Shown here one piece after another: positions 15,423-24,006 of a stretch of 64,000 nucleotides of DNA. The position numbers and the translations under genes are program-made. This DNA is from Pararhodobacter oceanensis. GTDB taxonomy: Bacteria > Pseudomonadota > Alphaproteobacteria > Rhodobacterales > Rhodobacteraceae. A model generated the notes under the pieces. The model made no database searches. It saw only the letters and a list, made by a program, of their open reading frames with translations, and was not told the origin of the DNA. The DNA lies in contig NZ_QDKM01000009.1 of the NCBI RefSeq assembly GCF_003076755.1, positions 1-64,000 on the forward strand, in the 5' to 3' direction. Within the stretch, counting starts at the first letter, position 1, and every line of letters starts with the position of its first letter.

Positions 15423-17299
15423 AACAGATCAAGGGCGTCAATGACTTTGTGGTGAAATTCGCCAATGTGAACGGCTCCGGCTCGGCCAGTGCCAACCACC
15501 TGTTTGCAAAGGCTATTTTCCGCATGGGCATTCCCGTCAGCCCGCGCAATATCTTCCCGTCGAACATTCAGGGCCTGCCGACATGGTATGAGGTGCGGGT
15601 CAGCGCCAAGGGCTATCTGGGGCGGCGCGGCGGGGTGGATATCATGTGCTGCGTCAACCCGCAAAGCATGGAGGCGGATGTCGCCAGCGTCGAGCCGGGC
15701 GGGTATTTTCTCTATGACAGCACCAAGCCGCTGGCACCGCATTTGCAGCGCGATGACATCAGTTATTTCGGGGTGCCGTTAACCGAGATGTGCATGCGCG
15801 AATACCCCAATCCGCGGCTGCAGCAACTGTTGAAAAACGTGGTCTATGTGGGCGCGATGGCGGCGCTTCTGGATATCAAATTCTCGATCCTCAAGGACCT
15901 GCTGGGCGACCAGTTCAAGGGCAAGGAAAAGCTGATTTCCTCGAATGTCCACGCGCTGGAAATGGGCTATCACTATGCGATGGATCACTTCAAATGCCCG
16001 CTGCCGATCCATCTGAAAGCCGGTGGCAATGCGGCGCCGCATATTCAGGAGAGCGAGCATATCTTGATGAACGGCAACACCGCCGCCGCGCTGGGCGCGA
16101 TCTACGGTGGGGCGACGGTGGCGGCGTGGTATCCGATCACGCCCTCGACCTCGGTGGTCGATGCGTTTGCGCAATACGCCGAGCGGATGCGGATTGATCC
16201 GGGCAGCGGCAAGAAGAATTTCGCCATCGTGCAGGCCGAGGACGAGTTGGCGGCGATCGGCATGGTGGTCGGCGCCAGCTGGAACGGCGCGCGGGCGTTT
16301 ACCGCCACCTCGGGGCCGGGATTGTCGCTGATGAGCGAGTTTCTGGGGCTCGCCTATTTCGCCGAAGTGCCGGTGGTGTTGATTGATGTGCAGCGCTCGG
16401 GCCCCTCGACCGGGATGCCGACGCGCTCGCAGCAATCGGATATTCTGGCCGCCGCCTATGCCAGCCACGGCGACACGAAACAGGTGCTTTTGTTCCCCGC
16501 CACCCCGCGCGAATGTTTCGACATGACCGTGCAAGCCTTTGATCTGGCAGAGCAATTACAGACGCCGGTGATCCTGATGTCTGATCTGGATCTGGGGATG
16601 AACGACTGGATGTCGCCACCTTTGGAGTGGGACGACAGCTATCAGATGGACCGCGGCAAGGTGCTGGACGCCGAAGGGTTGGACAAGGCCGCGCGTTGGG
16701 GGCGCTATCTGGATGTTGACGGTGACGGGATTTGCTATCGCACCTTGCCCGGCGCGCACCCGGATAAGGGCGCCTATTTCACTCGCGGGTCGTCAAAGAA
16801 CGAGATGGCGGTCTATTCGGAAAGCGGCGAAGATTACGTGCAGAATATGGACCGGCTCTTGCGCAAATTCGAGACCGCGAAATCCTATGTACCGGCGCCG
16901 AAAACCCATGATCCGATCCCGGTGAGTAAGCCGAAAACCAAGCTGAAGCTCGGCGCATTGTTCTTTGGCACCTCGGCCTCGCCGGCCTATGAGGCGGTGG
17001 AGATGATGGCCGAAGATGGTTACCCGATTGATACGATGCGGATCAGGGCGTTTCCGTTTCACGAGAGTCTGGATGCCTTCATCCATGCCCATGATTTGGT
17101 GTTTGTGATCGAGCAGAACCGCGATGGGCAGATGCGGCGGTTAATCATTAATGAGTGTGAAATCCCGCCCGGCAAGCTGCGCCCGATCCTCAATTACTCG
17201 GGCACGCCGATCACTGCGCGGTCCATTGCCGATGAAATCCGCAACGCGCTTGGTGCCAAAAGTGCCGAGGTGGTCGCCCTGCATTCGGAGCCTGTCTGA
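15419..17299 (+). CDS. korA: 2-oxoacid:ferredoxin oxidoreductase, fused gamma-alpha subunit
   Basis: A 626-residue subunit in which the gamma domain (about 1-190, with NGSGSASANHLFAKAIFRMG) is fused to the alpha domain (from about 215, GNTAAALGAIYGGATVAAWYP, ITPSTS and AEDELAAIGMVVGASWNGAR). Together with the beta subunit it decarboxylates a 2-oxoacid with CoA to the acyl-CoA and reduces ferredoxin. The substrate (2-oxoglutarate, or aryl- or branched 2-oxoacids) cannot be read from sequence alone. The start at 15419 overlaps the previous stop as ATGA. Confidence 0.85.
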   Translation: MKQIKGVNDFVVKFANVNGSGSASANHLFAKAIFRMGIPVSPRNIFPSNIQGLPTWYEVRVSAKGYLGRRGGVDIMCCVNPQSMEADVASVEPGGYFLYDSTKPLAPHLQRDDISYFGVPLTEMCMREYPNPRLQQLLKNVVYVGAMAALLDIKFSILKDLLGDQFKGKEKLISSNVHALEMGYHYAMDHFKCPLPIHLKAGGNAAPHIQESEHILMNGNTAAALGAIYGGATVAAWYPITPSTSVVDAFAQYAERMRIDPGSGKKNFAIVQAEDELAAIGMVVGASWNGARAFTATSGPGLSLMSEFLGLAYFAEVPVVLIDVQRSGPSTGMPTRSQQSDILAAAYASHGDTKQVLLFPATPRECFDMTVQAFDLAEQLQTPVILMSDLDLGMNDWMSPPLEWDDSYQMDRGKVLDAEGLDKAARWGRYLDVDGDGICYRTLPGAHPDKGAYFTRGSSKNEMAVYSESGEDYVQNMDRLLRKFETAKSYVPAPKTHDPIPVSKPKTKLKLGALFFGTSASPAYEAVEMMAEDGYPIDTMRIRAFPFHESLDAFIHAHDLVFVIEQNRDGQMRRLIINECEIPPGKLRPILNYSGTPITARSIADEIRNALGAKSAEVVALHSEPV

Positions 17300-18348
17300 T
17301 GTCCTATATCAAGCCAAAATTCCAGCATCCCAATATGCCCAAGAACGCGCTTGGCTATACGGTGGGCGATTATAACGGTGCAATTTCAACGCTTTGCGCG
17401 GGCTGCGGGCATGACAGTATCTCGGCAGCAATCCGCAATGCGTGTTTTCTATCCTCGATCCCGCCGCACCGGATTGCGAAACTATCGGGGATCGGCTGTT
17501 CGTCGAAAATGCCGACCTATTTTCTGGGGCGCAGCCACGGGTTCAACTCGGTGCACGGGCGAATGCCTTCGGTGGCGACTGGTGCTTCGCTGGCCAATCG
17601 CGAGTTAACCTATATCGGGATTTCCGGCGATGGCGATACGGCGTCGATTGGCATGGGGCAGTTTATCCATCTGATCCGGCGCAACGTGAATATGACCTAT
17701 ATCGTGGCGAATAACGGCTGTTACGGGTTAACCAAGGGGCAGGATAGCGCCACCGCCGATCTGGGCGCGGTCAGCAAGGCCGGTAACGTGAACCCGTTTG
17801 ACGGGATTGATCTGGCGAGTCTGGCGATCTTGCAGGGGGCCAGCTTTGTCGGGCGAAGTTTTTCGGGCGATAAGGAACAACTCGAGCCGCTGATCCGCGC
17901 GGCGATGGCGCATAAGGGGTTTGCGTTTATTGATGTAGTCTCGCCCTGTGTGACGTTTAACAATCACAGCGGATCGGGCAAATCCTATGCCGAGACGCGC
18001 AAAGCGCTGGATGCGATGCCCTTGGATTTCGTGCCGATGCGCGAGGAAATCCGCACCCAATATGAGCCCGGCACGACGCAGGGGGTGACGCTGCACGACG
18101 GCTCGGTGATCCATCTGCACAAGGCGAGCAACGGGTATAAAACCGACGACCGCAATGCCGCGCTGCTGTCGGTGCAGGAGGCGCGGGACGAGGGGCGGCT
18201 GTTGACCGGTCTGCTGTATCTGGACCCGAATACGCAGAATCTGGCGCAGAATCTAAAGCTGGCGAGCAAGCCGTTGAACAGCCTGAGCAAGGATGAATTA
18301 TGCCCCGGCAGCCGGATGCTGGACAGTATCAATCAGGGGCTGCGGTAG
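17299..18348 (+). CDS. korB: 2-oxoacid:ferredoxin oxidoreductase, beta subunit
   Basis: A 349-residue thiamine-diphosphate subunit. It has the N-terminal CAGCGHD cysteines, GIGCSSKMPTYF with another cluster ligand, and the TPP/Mg motif ISGDGDTASIG...NNGCYGLTKGQ; Cys314-region ligands complete the 4Fe-4S site. The start overlaps the korA stop (TGATG), giving tight translational coupling. No ferredoxin gene is next to the operon. Confidence 0.9.
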   Translation: MSYIKPKFQHPNMPKNALGYTVGDYNGAISTLCAGCGHDSISAAIRNACFLSSIPPHRIAKLSGIGCSSKMPTYFLGRSHGFNSVHGRMPSVATGASLANRELTYIGISGDGDTASIGMGQFIHLIRRNVNMTYIVANNGCYGLTKGQDSATADLGAVSKAGNVNPFDGIDLASLAILQGASFVGRSFSGDKEQLEPLIRAAMAHKGFAFIDVVSPCVTFNNHSGSGKSYAETRKALDAMPLDFVPMREEIRTQYEPGTTQGVTLHDGSVIHLHKASNGYKTDDRNAALLSVQEARDEGRLLTGLLYLDPNTQNLAQNLKLASKPLNSLSKDELCPGSRMLDSINQGLR

Positions 18349-18353
18349 GGCGT

Positions 18354-20381
18354 TCAATAGAAGGCGCAAGTCCTGAGCGCGTCCAAGAGCGCGGCGTGCA
18401 GGTTGCGGCTGGTCACTGCGTCCCCGATGCGGGCGAGGTGATAGGTGCCGGATTTGTTGAGCGTTTGGAACGGGTTGGTGCCAGTGATCAGCGCTTGGTG
18501 GTCAAGCTGACCGGCGTTGCGGGACCCTGCTTTCAGGGTGTGAAAGAGTTCATCCATCGGCGTGGCGCCGTGCTCGATGACGACGTGATCGACCTCGCGG
18601 GTGACCTCCTCTTTGGTTAACACATGGCGCAGGGTGGCTTTGATCCGGTTGCCCTCACGCATGAGGCTCAAAGGTTCATAGAGGCAGGTGAAACTGACGC
18701 CCGTGCGCGCCAGATCGCGCAGCGCCACCGCGGAGGTTGTCGGGCCGAGGTCGTGCAGCAGCGCGCGGTCCGGCGTCGCCAGTTCCAACGAGGCACCGGC
18801 GCTGGCCATAAACTCCGCGACCACCGCCGAGGGTTGATCGCCGACCTCATCGCAGAGCAAGATCTCGCCCGAGACGCGCGCGGCGCCGGTCAATACGTCC
18901 CAACTGGACAGCGCCAATTCGGCGCCGGGAATGGAGGGGGCATCGGGCCAGCCGCCACTGGCGATAATGACCAGATCGGGGGATTCGGCGTGGATGTCCT
19001 CGGGCTCGGCATAATGGTTAAGGCGCGGCTCAACGCCCAGCGCCGCGAGTTCAGAAATTAACCAATCCGCCACGCCCCAAATCTGCCGCCGCGTGCGGGA
19101 TTTAGCCGCCAGCGCCAATTGCCCGCCAAGCCGGTCGCTGGCCTCGAACAGCACCACCTGATGCCCGCGCAGGGCCGAGACCCGCGCCGCCTCCATGCCC
19201 CCAGGGCCGCCGCCGATCACCACCACGCGTTTCGGCATATCGGCTTTTGTGATCACATGCGGCAAGACCGCCTCGCGTCCGGTGGCGGCATTTTGGCCGC
19301 ATACGGCGGGCTTGCCTTGGTTAACGCGGTCGACGCAGTAGCCAAGCCCGACGCAGGGGCGGATGCGGACCTCCTCACCGCGCATCAGTTTCGCCACCAG
19401 ATGCGGGTCGGCCATATGGGCGCGGGTCATGCCGACGAGATCGACATGCCCGCCCGCCACCGCATGGCGCGCGGTGGCCAGATCGGCGATGCCGCCCGCG
19501 TGCAGGATTGGCAGGGAAACGGCCGCGCGGATGCGGCCTGCGACGGGGATATGCGGCGCCGAGGGCAGGCCCATCGGGCGCACCCAGCCGGCAAGGCCGA
19601 GGTCGTCATAGGGGGCTCCGGCGAGGATGTTGAGAAGGTCCACCTGCCCCGTCGCCTCAAGCATTTTGGCCGCCTCGATACAGTCTTCGGCGCTGAGCCC
19701 GCCGTCCAATTCCTCATCGCCGGTGATCCGCATGGAGAGGATAAAATCGGGCCCAACCTCGGCGCGCACCGCGTCCAACACTTGCAGAGTCAGGCGCATG
19801 CGGTTGGCGAGCGATCCGCCGAAGGCATCCTCGCGCTGGTTGGTGGCGGGCGAGAGGAATTGGCCGAGAAGATGCGAATGCGAGAGCAGTTCCAGCCCGT
19901 CAAACCCGCCCGCCTGCACCCGCCGCGCGGCCGCGGCGAAATCGCCGATCACGCGGGCGATGTCTTCCGCCTCCATCACCTTGGGAAAGGCGCGGTGCGC
20001 CCGTTCGCGCAGCCCCGAGGGCGCCAGCACCGGCAGCCAATGCCCGTCATCCCAAGCGGTGCGCCGCCCCATATGGGTGATCTGGCACATCACGGCAGCG
20101 CCATGGGATTTTACGCCATGCGTAAGCTTTTGAAACCACGGAATGATACTGTCGTCACCGGCGTAAAGCTGGCCAAAGACCGAAGGGCTGTCGGGGGCGA
20201 TATTGGTCGAGCCGCCGATCATCGTCAGCGCGACGCCGCCCTTGGCCTTTTCCTCATGATAGAGCCGGTAGCGGGTTTTCGGATGGCCGTTTTCAACGAG
20301 GTTCGGCGCATGGGCGGTGCTGACAATCCGGTTGCGCAGGGTCATTGTGCCAAGCTGGAAGGGCTCAAGAATATCACTCAT
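18354..20381 (-). CDS. NADH:flavin oxidoreductase, TMADH/2,4-dienoyl-CoA reductase type
   Basis: A 675-residue enzyme with an N-terminal old-yellow-enzyme barrel (about 1-365, FMN), a 4Fe-4S site (CVGLGYC and a following Cys, about 340-365) and C-terminal FAD/NAD(P) Rossmann domains (VVVIGGGPGGMEAARVSALRG). Relatives include trimethylamine dehydrogenase, 2,4-dienoyl-CoA reductase and Rhodobacterales N-methylproline/betaine demethylases. Substrate undetermined. The start at 20381 has AGGAG eight bases upstream. It converges with korB, leaving five bases, and is divergent from the acyl-CoA dehydrogenase gene. Confidence 0.85.
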   Translation of the reverse strand: MSDILEPFQLGTMTLRNRIVSTAHAPNLVENGHPKTRYRLYHEEKAKGGVALTMIGGSTNIAPDSPSVFGQLYAGDDSIIPWFQKLTHGVKSHGAAVMCQITHMGRRTAWDDGHWLPVLAPSGLRERAHRAFPKVMEAEDIARVIGDFAAAARRVQAGGFDGLELLSHSHLLGQFLSPATNQREDAFGGSLANRMRLTLQVLDAVRAEVGPDFILSMRITGDEELDGGLSAEDCIEAAKMLEATGQVDLLNILAGAPYDDLGLAGWVRPMGLPSAPHIPVAGRIRAAVSLPILHAGGIADLATARHAVAGGHVDLVGMTRAHMADPHLVAKLMRGEEVRIRPCVGLGYCVDRVNQGKPAVCGQNAATGREAVLPHVITKADMPKRVVVIGGGPGGMEAARVSALRGHQVVLFEASDRLGGQLALAAKSRTRRQIWGVADWLISELAALGVEPRLNHYAEPEDIHAESPDLVIIASGGWPDAPSIPGAELALSSWDVLTGAARVSGEILLCDEVGDQPSAVVAEFMASAGASLELATPDRALLHDLGPTTSAVALRDLARTGVSFTCLYEPLSLMREGNRIKATLRHVLTKEEVTREVDHVVIEHGATPMDELFHTLKAGSRNAGQLDHQALITGTNPFQTLNKSGTYHLARIGDAVTSRNLHAALLDALRTCAFY

Positions 20382-20539
20382 CCGGCGCGCTCCTCTGGCC
20401 AAGAAAACCCCATTATTTCCGCCAGTGAACCCGCGGCGGGCGCAGAGGTCAATCCATCCCTGCCGCGCAAGTGACGCCACGGCGTGATTGTCCGAACGGG
20501 GGGCTTGGCCCTAGCATTTTGGCAACCAAGGAGCCTGCC

Positions 20540-22210
20540 ATGACACCGCGTGACCCGATTGCCCAGCTGCCGACCCATGAGGTTTTGAATACGCCGCCGC
20601 ATATGGGGGATCAGGATCTTTGGGCCGGTGACCGCGCCCTGCGCCATTGGGCGGCGCAGAGCGGGGCGGGGGCGCATAGCGCTCATATGGCCGAGGCGGG
20701 GCGGGCGTTTGGCCGTGACGAGACCTTCGAGAAAGCCACGCAGGCAAACCGCTATGATCCCGAGTTGCGCGCCTTTGACCGCTACGGAATGCGGCTCAAT
20801 GCCGTCGAGTTCCACCCCGCCTATCATGGTTTGATGGCGCTGGCGGTCGCGAATATGGCGCATAATTTTGCGTGGCATCACGAAGGGAACGCGGGGCATG
20901 TCGGGCAATCATTGCTGACCTATATGTTTGCGCAGCCCGAGGGCGGGGTGCTCTGCCCGATGGCGATGACCTATTCGGTGCCGCCCTCTCTGCGGTTTAC
21001 GCCGGCGCTCGAGGCCGAGTGGATGCCGCGCATCCTCTCCACCGATTACGACCGCCGCGACATCCCTGCGCCTGAGAAAAGCGGCGCCCTGATGGGGATG
21101 TTCATGACCGAGAAACAGGGCGGCTCGGATGTGCGGGCCAATTCGACCATGGCGCGGCCCGAGGGGGCGGCGACCGGCAATGGCGCGGCGTATCTGTTAA
21201 CCGGTCATAAATTCTTCTGCTCGGCGCCGATGTGTGATGCGTTTTTGGTGCTGGCCAATACCGAGGGGTGCGGGCTGTCGTGTTTTCTGGTGCCGCGCTG
21301 GCGGCCTGACGGGACGCGCAATGCGCTGTATTTACAGCGGCTTAAGGACAAGTTGGGGAACCGTTCGAACGCCTCCTCAGAGATGGAGTTTCTGGACACC
21401 TACGGGACGATGGTCGGCGATGAGGGGCGCGGGGTGCGCACGATCATCGAGATGGTCAACGGCAACCGGCTGTTCTGCGCGATGGGCTCGGCGGGGATCA
21501 TGCGGCAGGCGCTGGTGCAGGCGCTACATCACTGCGCGCATCGCTCGGCGTTCCAAAAGCGGCTGATCGCGCAGCCGCTGATGCAGAATGTGCTGGCGGA
21601 TATGGCCGTCGAGGTTGAGGGCGCACTGGCTTTGGGGCTGCGGGTGGCGCAGGCGATGGACAATGCGATGAGCGATCCGGCCGAGGCGGCGCTGGCGCGG
21701 ATCGGCACCGCGGTGGCGAAATACTGGAACTGCAAGCGCTGTCCGGTGCTGGTGGCCGAGGCGCTCGAGTGCCATGGCGGGCCGGGGTATATCGAGGAGA
21801 GCATCATGCCGCGGCTCTACCGCGAGGCGCCGCTGAACTCGATCTGGGAGGGTTCGGGGAATGTGATGGGGCTGGATGTGCTGCGGGCGATGGCGCGGGA
21901 GCCCGAGGGGATTGCAGCCTATATGGCCGAGGTGGAACTGGCGCGGGGGCTGCATCCGCAGCTTGATCGGGCTATTGGAGAACTGAAGGATGAGTTGGGG
22001 GATAGGGCAGGGCTTGAGGGCAGGATGCGGAGTGTGACCGAGTTGCTGGCGCTGTGCCTGCAGGGCGCGCTGCTGCTGCGGTTCGGGGATAGCGCGGTGG
22101 CCGAGGCCTTCTGCGCCTCGCGGCTGGGTGCGCGGTATCGCGGGGCATTCGGGACGCTGCCGAAAGGGTGTGATCTGGAGGTGATTATCGCGCGGGCGAT
22201 GCCGGGGTAG
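20540..22210 (+). CDS. AidB-type acyl-CoA dehydrogenase
   Basis: A 556-residue flavoprotein of the acyl-CoA dehydrogenase superfamily with the AidB-specific N-terminal extension (THEVLNTPPHMGDQDLWAGD). The core shows MFMTEKQGGSDVRAN for FAD/substrate binding, KFFCSAPMCDAFLVLA, GNRSNASSEMEF and the C-terminal ALECHGGPGYIEESIMPRLYREAPLNSIWEGSGN. AidB responds to alkylation in Escherichia coli and binds DNA, but many homologues work in fatty or branched acid catabolism. Here the close enoyl-CoA hydratase gene makes a catabolic role at least as likely. Start at 20540, with AAGGAG upstream. Confidence 0.85.
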   Translation: MTPRDPIAQLPTHEVLNTPPHMGDQDLWAGDRALRHWAAQSGAGAHSAHMAEAGRAFGRDETFEKATQANRYDPELRAFDRYGMRLNAVEFHPAYHGLMALAVANMAHNFAWHHEGNAGHVGQSLLTYMFAQPEGGVLCPMAMTYSVPPSLRFTPALEAEWMPRILSTDYDRRDIPAPEKSGALMGMFMTEKQGGSDVRANSTMARPEGAATGNGAAYLLTGHKFFCSAPMCDAFLVLANTEGCGLSCFLVPRWRPDGTRNALYLQRLKDKLGNRSNASSEMEFLDTYGTMVGDEGRGVRTIIEMVNGNRLFCAMGSAGIMRQALVQALHHCAHRSAFQKRLIAQPLMQNVLADMAVEVEGALALGLRVAQAMDNAMSDPAEAALARIGTAVAKYWNCKRCPVLVAEALECHGGPGYIEESIMPRLYREAPLNSIWEGSGNVMGLDVLRAMAREPEGIAAYMAEVELARGLHPQLDRAIGELKDELGDRAGLEGRMRSVTELLALCLQGALLLRFGDSAVAEAFCASRLGARYRGAFGTLPKGCDLEVIIARAMPG

Positions 22211-22239
22211 TTGGTCTTTTGCGGGCGGTCCGAACAAAG

Positions 22240-22870
22240 CCCAAGGGCAGCGCGGTCACGCGGGGCAAAGCGAAGCGCCGCCGTCGCCCTCCGGTATTCA
22301 TGGGGGCGTGACGGCGCTGCCCGACGGTTCCCATCGGGCGGGAGATTGGATTAATGTGTGCGCGTAAGCTGCGATATGCCTAAGCTCGGCGCCATTATTC
22401 CGAGGGCAGTGCCGCCACACGGGGCGTAGATTATGGGTGAGCAAGCTATTGGGCGAGGCCAAAGGGCAACGCCCTATTCCCAAGGGCGCGCCGAACCGAG
22501 GGGCAAGCGAAGCGCCGACCCGTGGGGTCGGTTCGGCGCTGCCCGACGGTTCCCATCGGGCGGGAGATAGCATCAATGTGCGCGCGCAGGCTACGACATG
22601 CCTAAGCACGGCGCCTTAATTCCGAGGGTGCGCCGAACCGAGGGGCAAGCGGAGCGCCGCCCCCCCGACACAATAGAATGCGGGTCGGTTCGGCGCTGCC
22701 CGGCGGTGCCGCCGGGCGGAAGACAGGATCAATGTTGGCGCGGAAATACTGATATTGCTAAGCGCAGCGGCTCATTCCCAAGGGCAGCGCTGCCACGCGG
22801 GGTGGAGCGAAGCGCCGCCCCGAGGGGGCGTGGCGGTGCTGCCCGACGTGTCCGTCGGGCGGGGTGTTGG
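22240..22870. repeat. Tandem array of family A structured repeats
   Basis: The 682-base gap between two genes holds about five units (starts near 22240, 22398 partial, 22476, 22618 and 22773), spaced about 140-155 bases including a conserved linker. Each full unit is a long hairpin (GCGC plus variable 8-base stem ... complement plus GCGCTGCCC) with an inner GGGGCAAGCGAAGCGCCG-like loop, followed by a small hairpin CCCGACGG/CCATCGGG. Stem bases change between units but remain complementary. Small open frames across the array are by-products of its composition. Confidence 0.8.
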
Positions 22871-22892
22871 ATATATGTCGGGCGGTAAGCCG

Positions 22893-23684
22893 TTAAATCT
22901 CGCCGAAGTCCCCTCCCCGGCCTTTTCCGCTGGCGAAACGACCCGCGCCCTCGATGCCCACCGCGATCTGCGCTTTGCTGCCGCGCCATTCCTGCCGCAG
23001 CGCGTCCAATTCGCTGAGCCCGTGTTGCGCGCGGGCTGAATGGCGGTCGGCGCGCATGCAGGTCTGCGGGAAGCGCGCAATGTCATGGGCCAGCGCCTCG
23101 GCCTTGGCCCGTGCCTCGCCCTCGGGCACCACATATTCGCAGAGCCCGATGCGCAAAGCCTCCTCGGCCCCCACACGGCGGCCGGTCAGGATCAGGTCCA
23201 TCGCCCGCCCCTCGCCCACCAACCGCGGCAGCCGCACGGTGCCGCCGTCGATCAAGGGGACGCCCCAGCGGCGGCAGTAGACGCCCATGAAAGCGCTCTC
23301 TTCCATCACCCGGATATCGGCCCAGATCGCCAGTTCCATCCCACCCGCCACCGCCGGACCGGCGACGGCGGCGATCACCGGTTTTGACAGGTCCAAGCGG
23401 CTTGGCCCCATTGGCGCCATCGGAGGGGTGCCGGCGTCGGGAATGTCATAGCGATCCATCGCTTCGGGGCCGGACAGCGCCGCCGCGTGTTTGAGATCCC
23501 AGCCCGCGCAGAATGCCCCGCCCTCGCCCCAGAACACCGCCACGCTGGCGCTGTCATCGGCGTCAAACTCTTGAAACGCGTCATAAAGCGCGGTGGCGCT
23601 GGCCAGATCCATCGCGTTGCGCGCCTCGGGGCGGGAGTGGATGATGGTCCAGACCGGACCGGATTTCTCAATGCGCACGCTCAT
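22893..23684 (-). CDS. Enoyl-CoA hydratase/isomerase family protein
   Basis: A 263-residue crotonase-fold protein. Visible are RPEARNAMD, the oxyanion-hole region GEGGAFCAGWDLK and AAVAGPAVAGGMELAIWADIRV. The usual catalytic Glu pair position after GGMELA has WGVPLIDGGTVRLPRLVG, typical of the group. The substrate is unknown. The start at 23684 has GAGG upstream; the open frame extends 70 codons further without family character. Confidence 0.85.
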   Translation of the reverse strand: MSVRIEKSGPVWTIIHSRPEARNAMDLASATALYDAFQEFDADDSASVAVFWGEGGAFCAGWDLKHAAALSGPEAMDRYDIPDAGTPPMAPMGPSRLDLSKPVIAAVAGPAVAGGMELAIWADIRVMEESAFMGVYCRRWGVPLIDGGTVRLPRLVGEGRAMDLILTGRRVGAEEALRIGLCEYVVPEGEARAKAEALAHDIARFPQTCMRADRHSARAQHGLSELDALRQEWRGSKAQIAVGIEGAGRFASGKGRGGDFGEI

Positions 23685-24006
23685 TGGGGCCTCATGTTGC
23701 TGCGGTGGTTTGGGGCAAGTCTTTACCTGCGGGCGAGGCATGGCAAGACAAGGCTGGCGGGCGAGGAAAATACCGTGGCGTCGCGGGGGAAGCGCTGAGG
23801 GACGCGCCCGACACTGGGTGGGCGCTTGCAACCAATGATCGGCACGGGCGCTCAACAGCTTCCATGTCGGTTGCGCGGCGAAAGACATCGCCAAGGCGCC
23901 CTCCCGGGGGGAGGGTCGGGCGCGGCCCGGCGTATCCGCCGGGCGAAACAGGCTATAATGGCAAACGCCGCCCCGTGGGGCGGCGCGTCGTCTGGTAATT
24001 AAGGGC
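23685..24006. repeat. Single family B repeat in a 322-base gap
   Basis: One copy at about 23812-23960: GCGCCCGAC...GTCGGGCGC arms enclosing CCCTCCC/GGGAGGG and followed by CCGGCG/CGCCGG, as in the array at 59.6-60.2 kb. A further short hairpin, CGCCGCCCC/GGGGCGGCG, lies at about 23967-23988 before the hutU stop and could end leftward transcripts. No gene seen. Confidence 0.65.

Noticed and set aside
22298-22609. Minus-strand open frame of 103 codons inside the family A array
   Set aside because: It follows repeat units and their linkers; similarity between its halves comes from DNA repetition, not protein selection.
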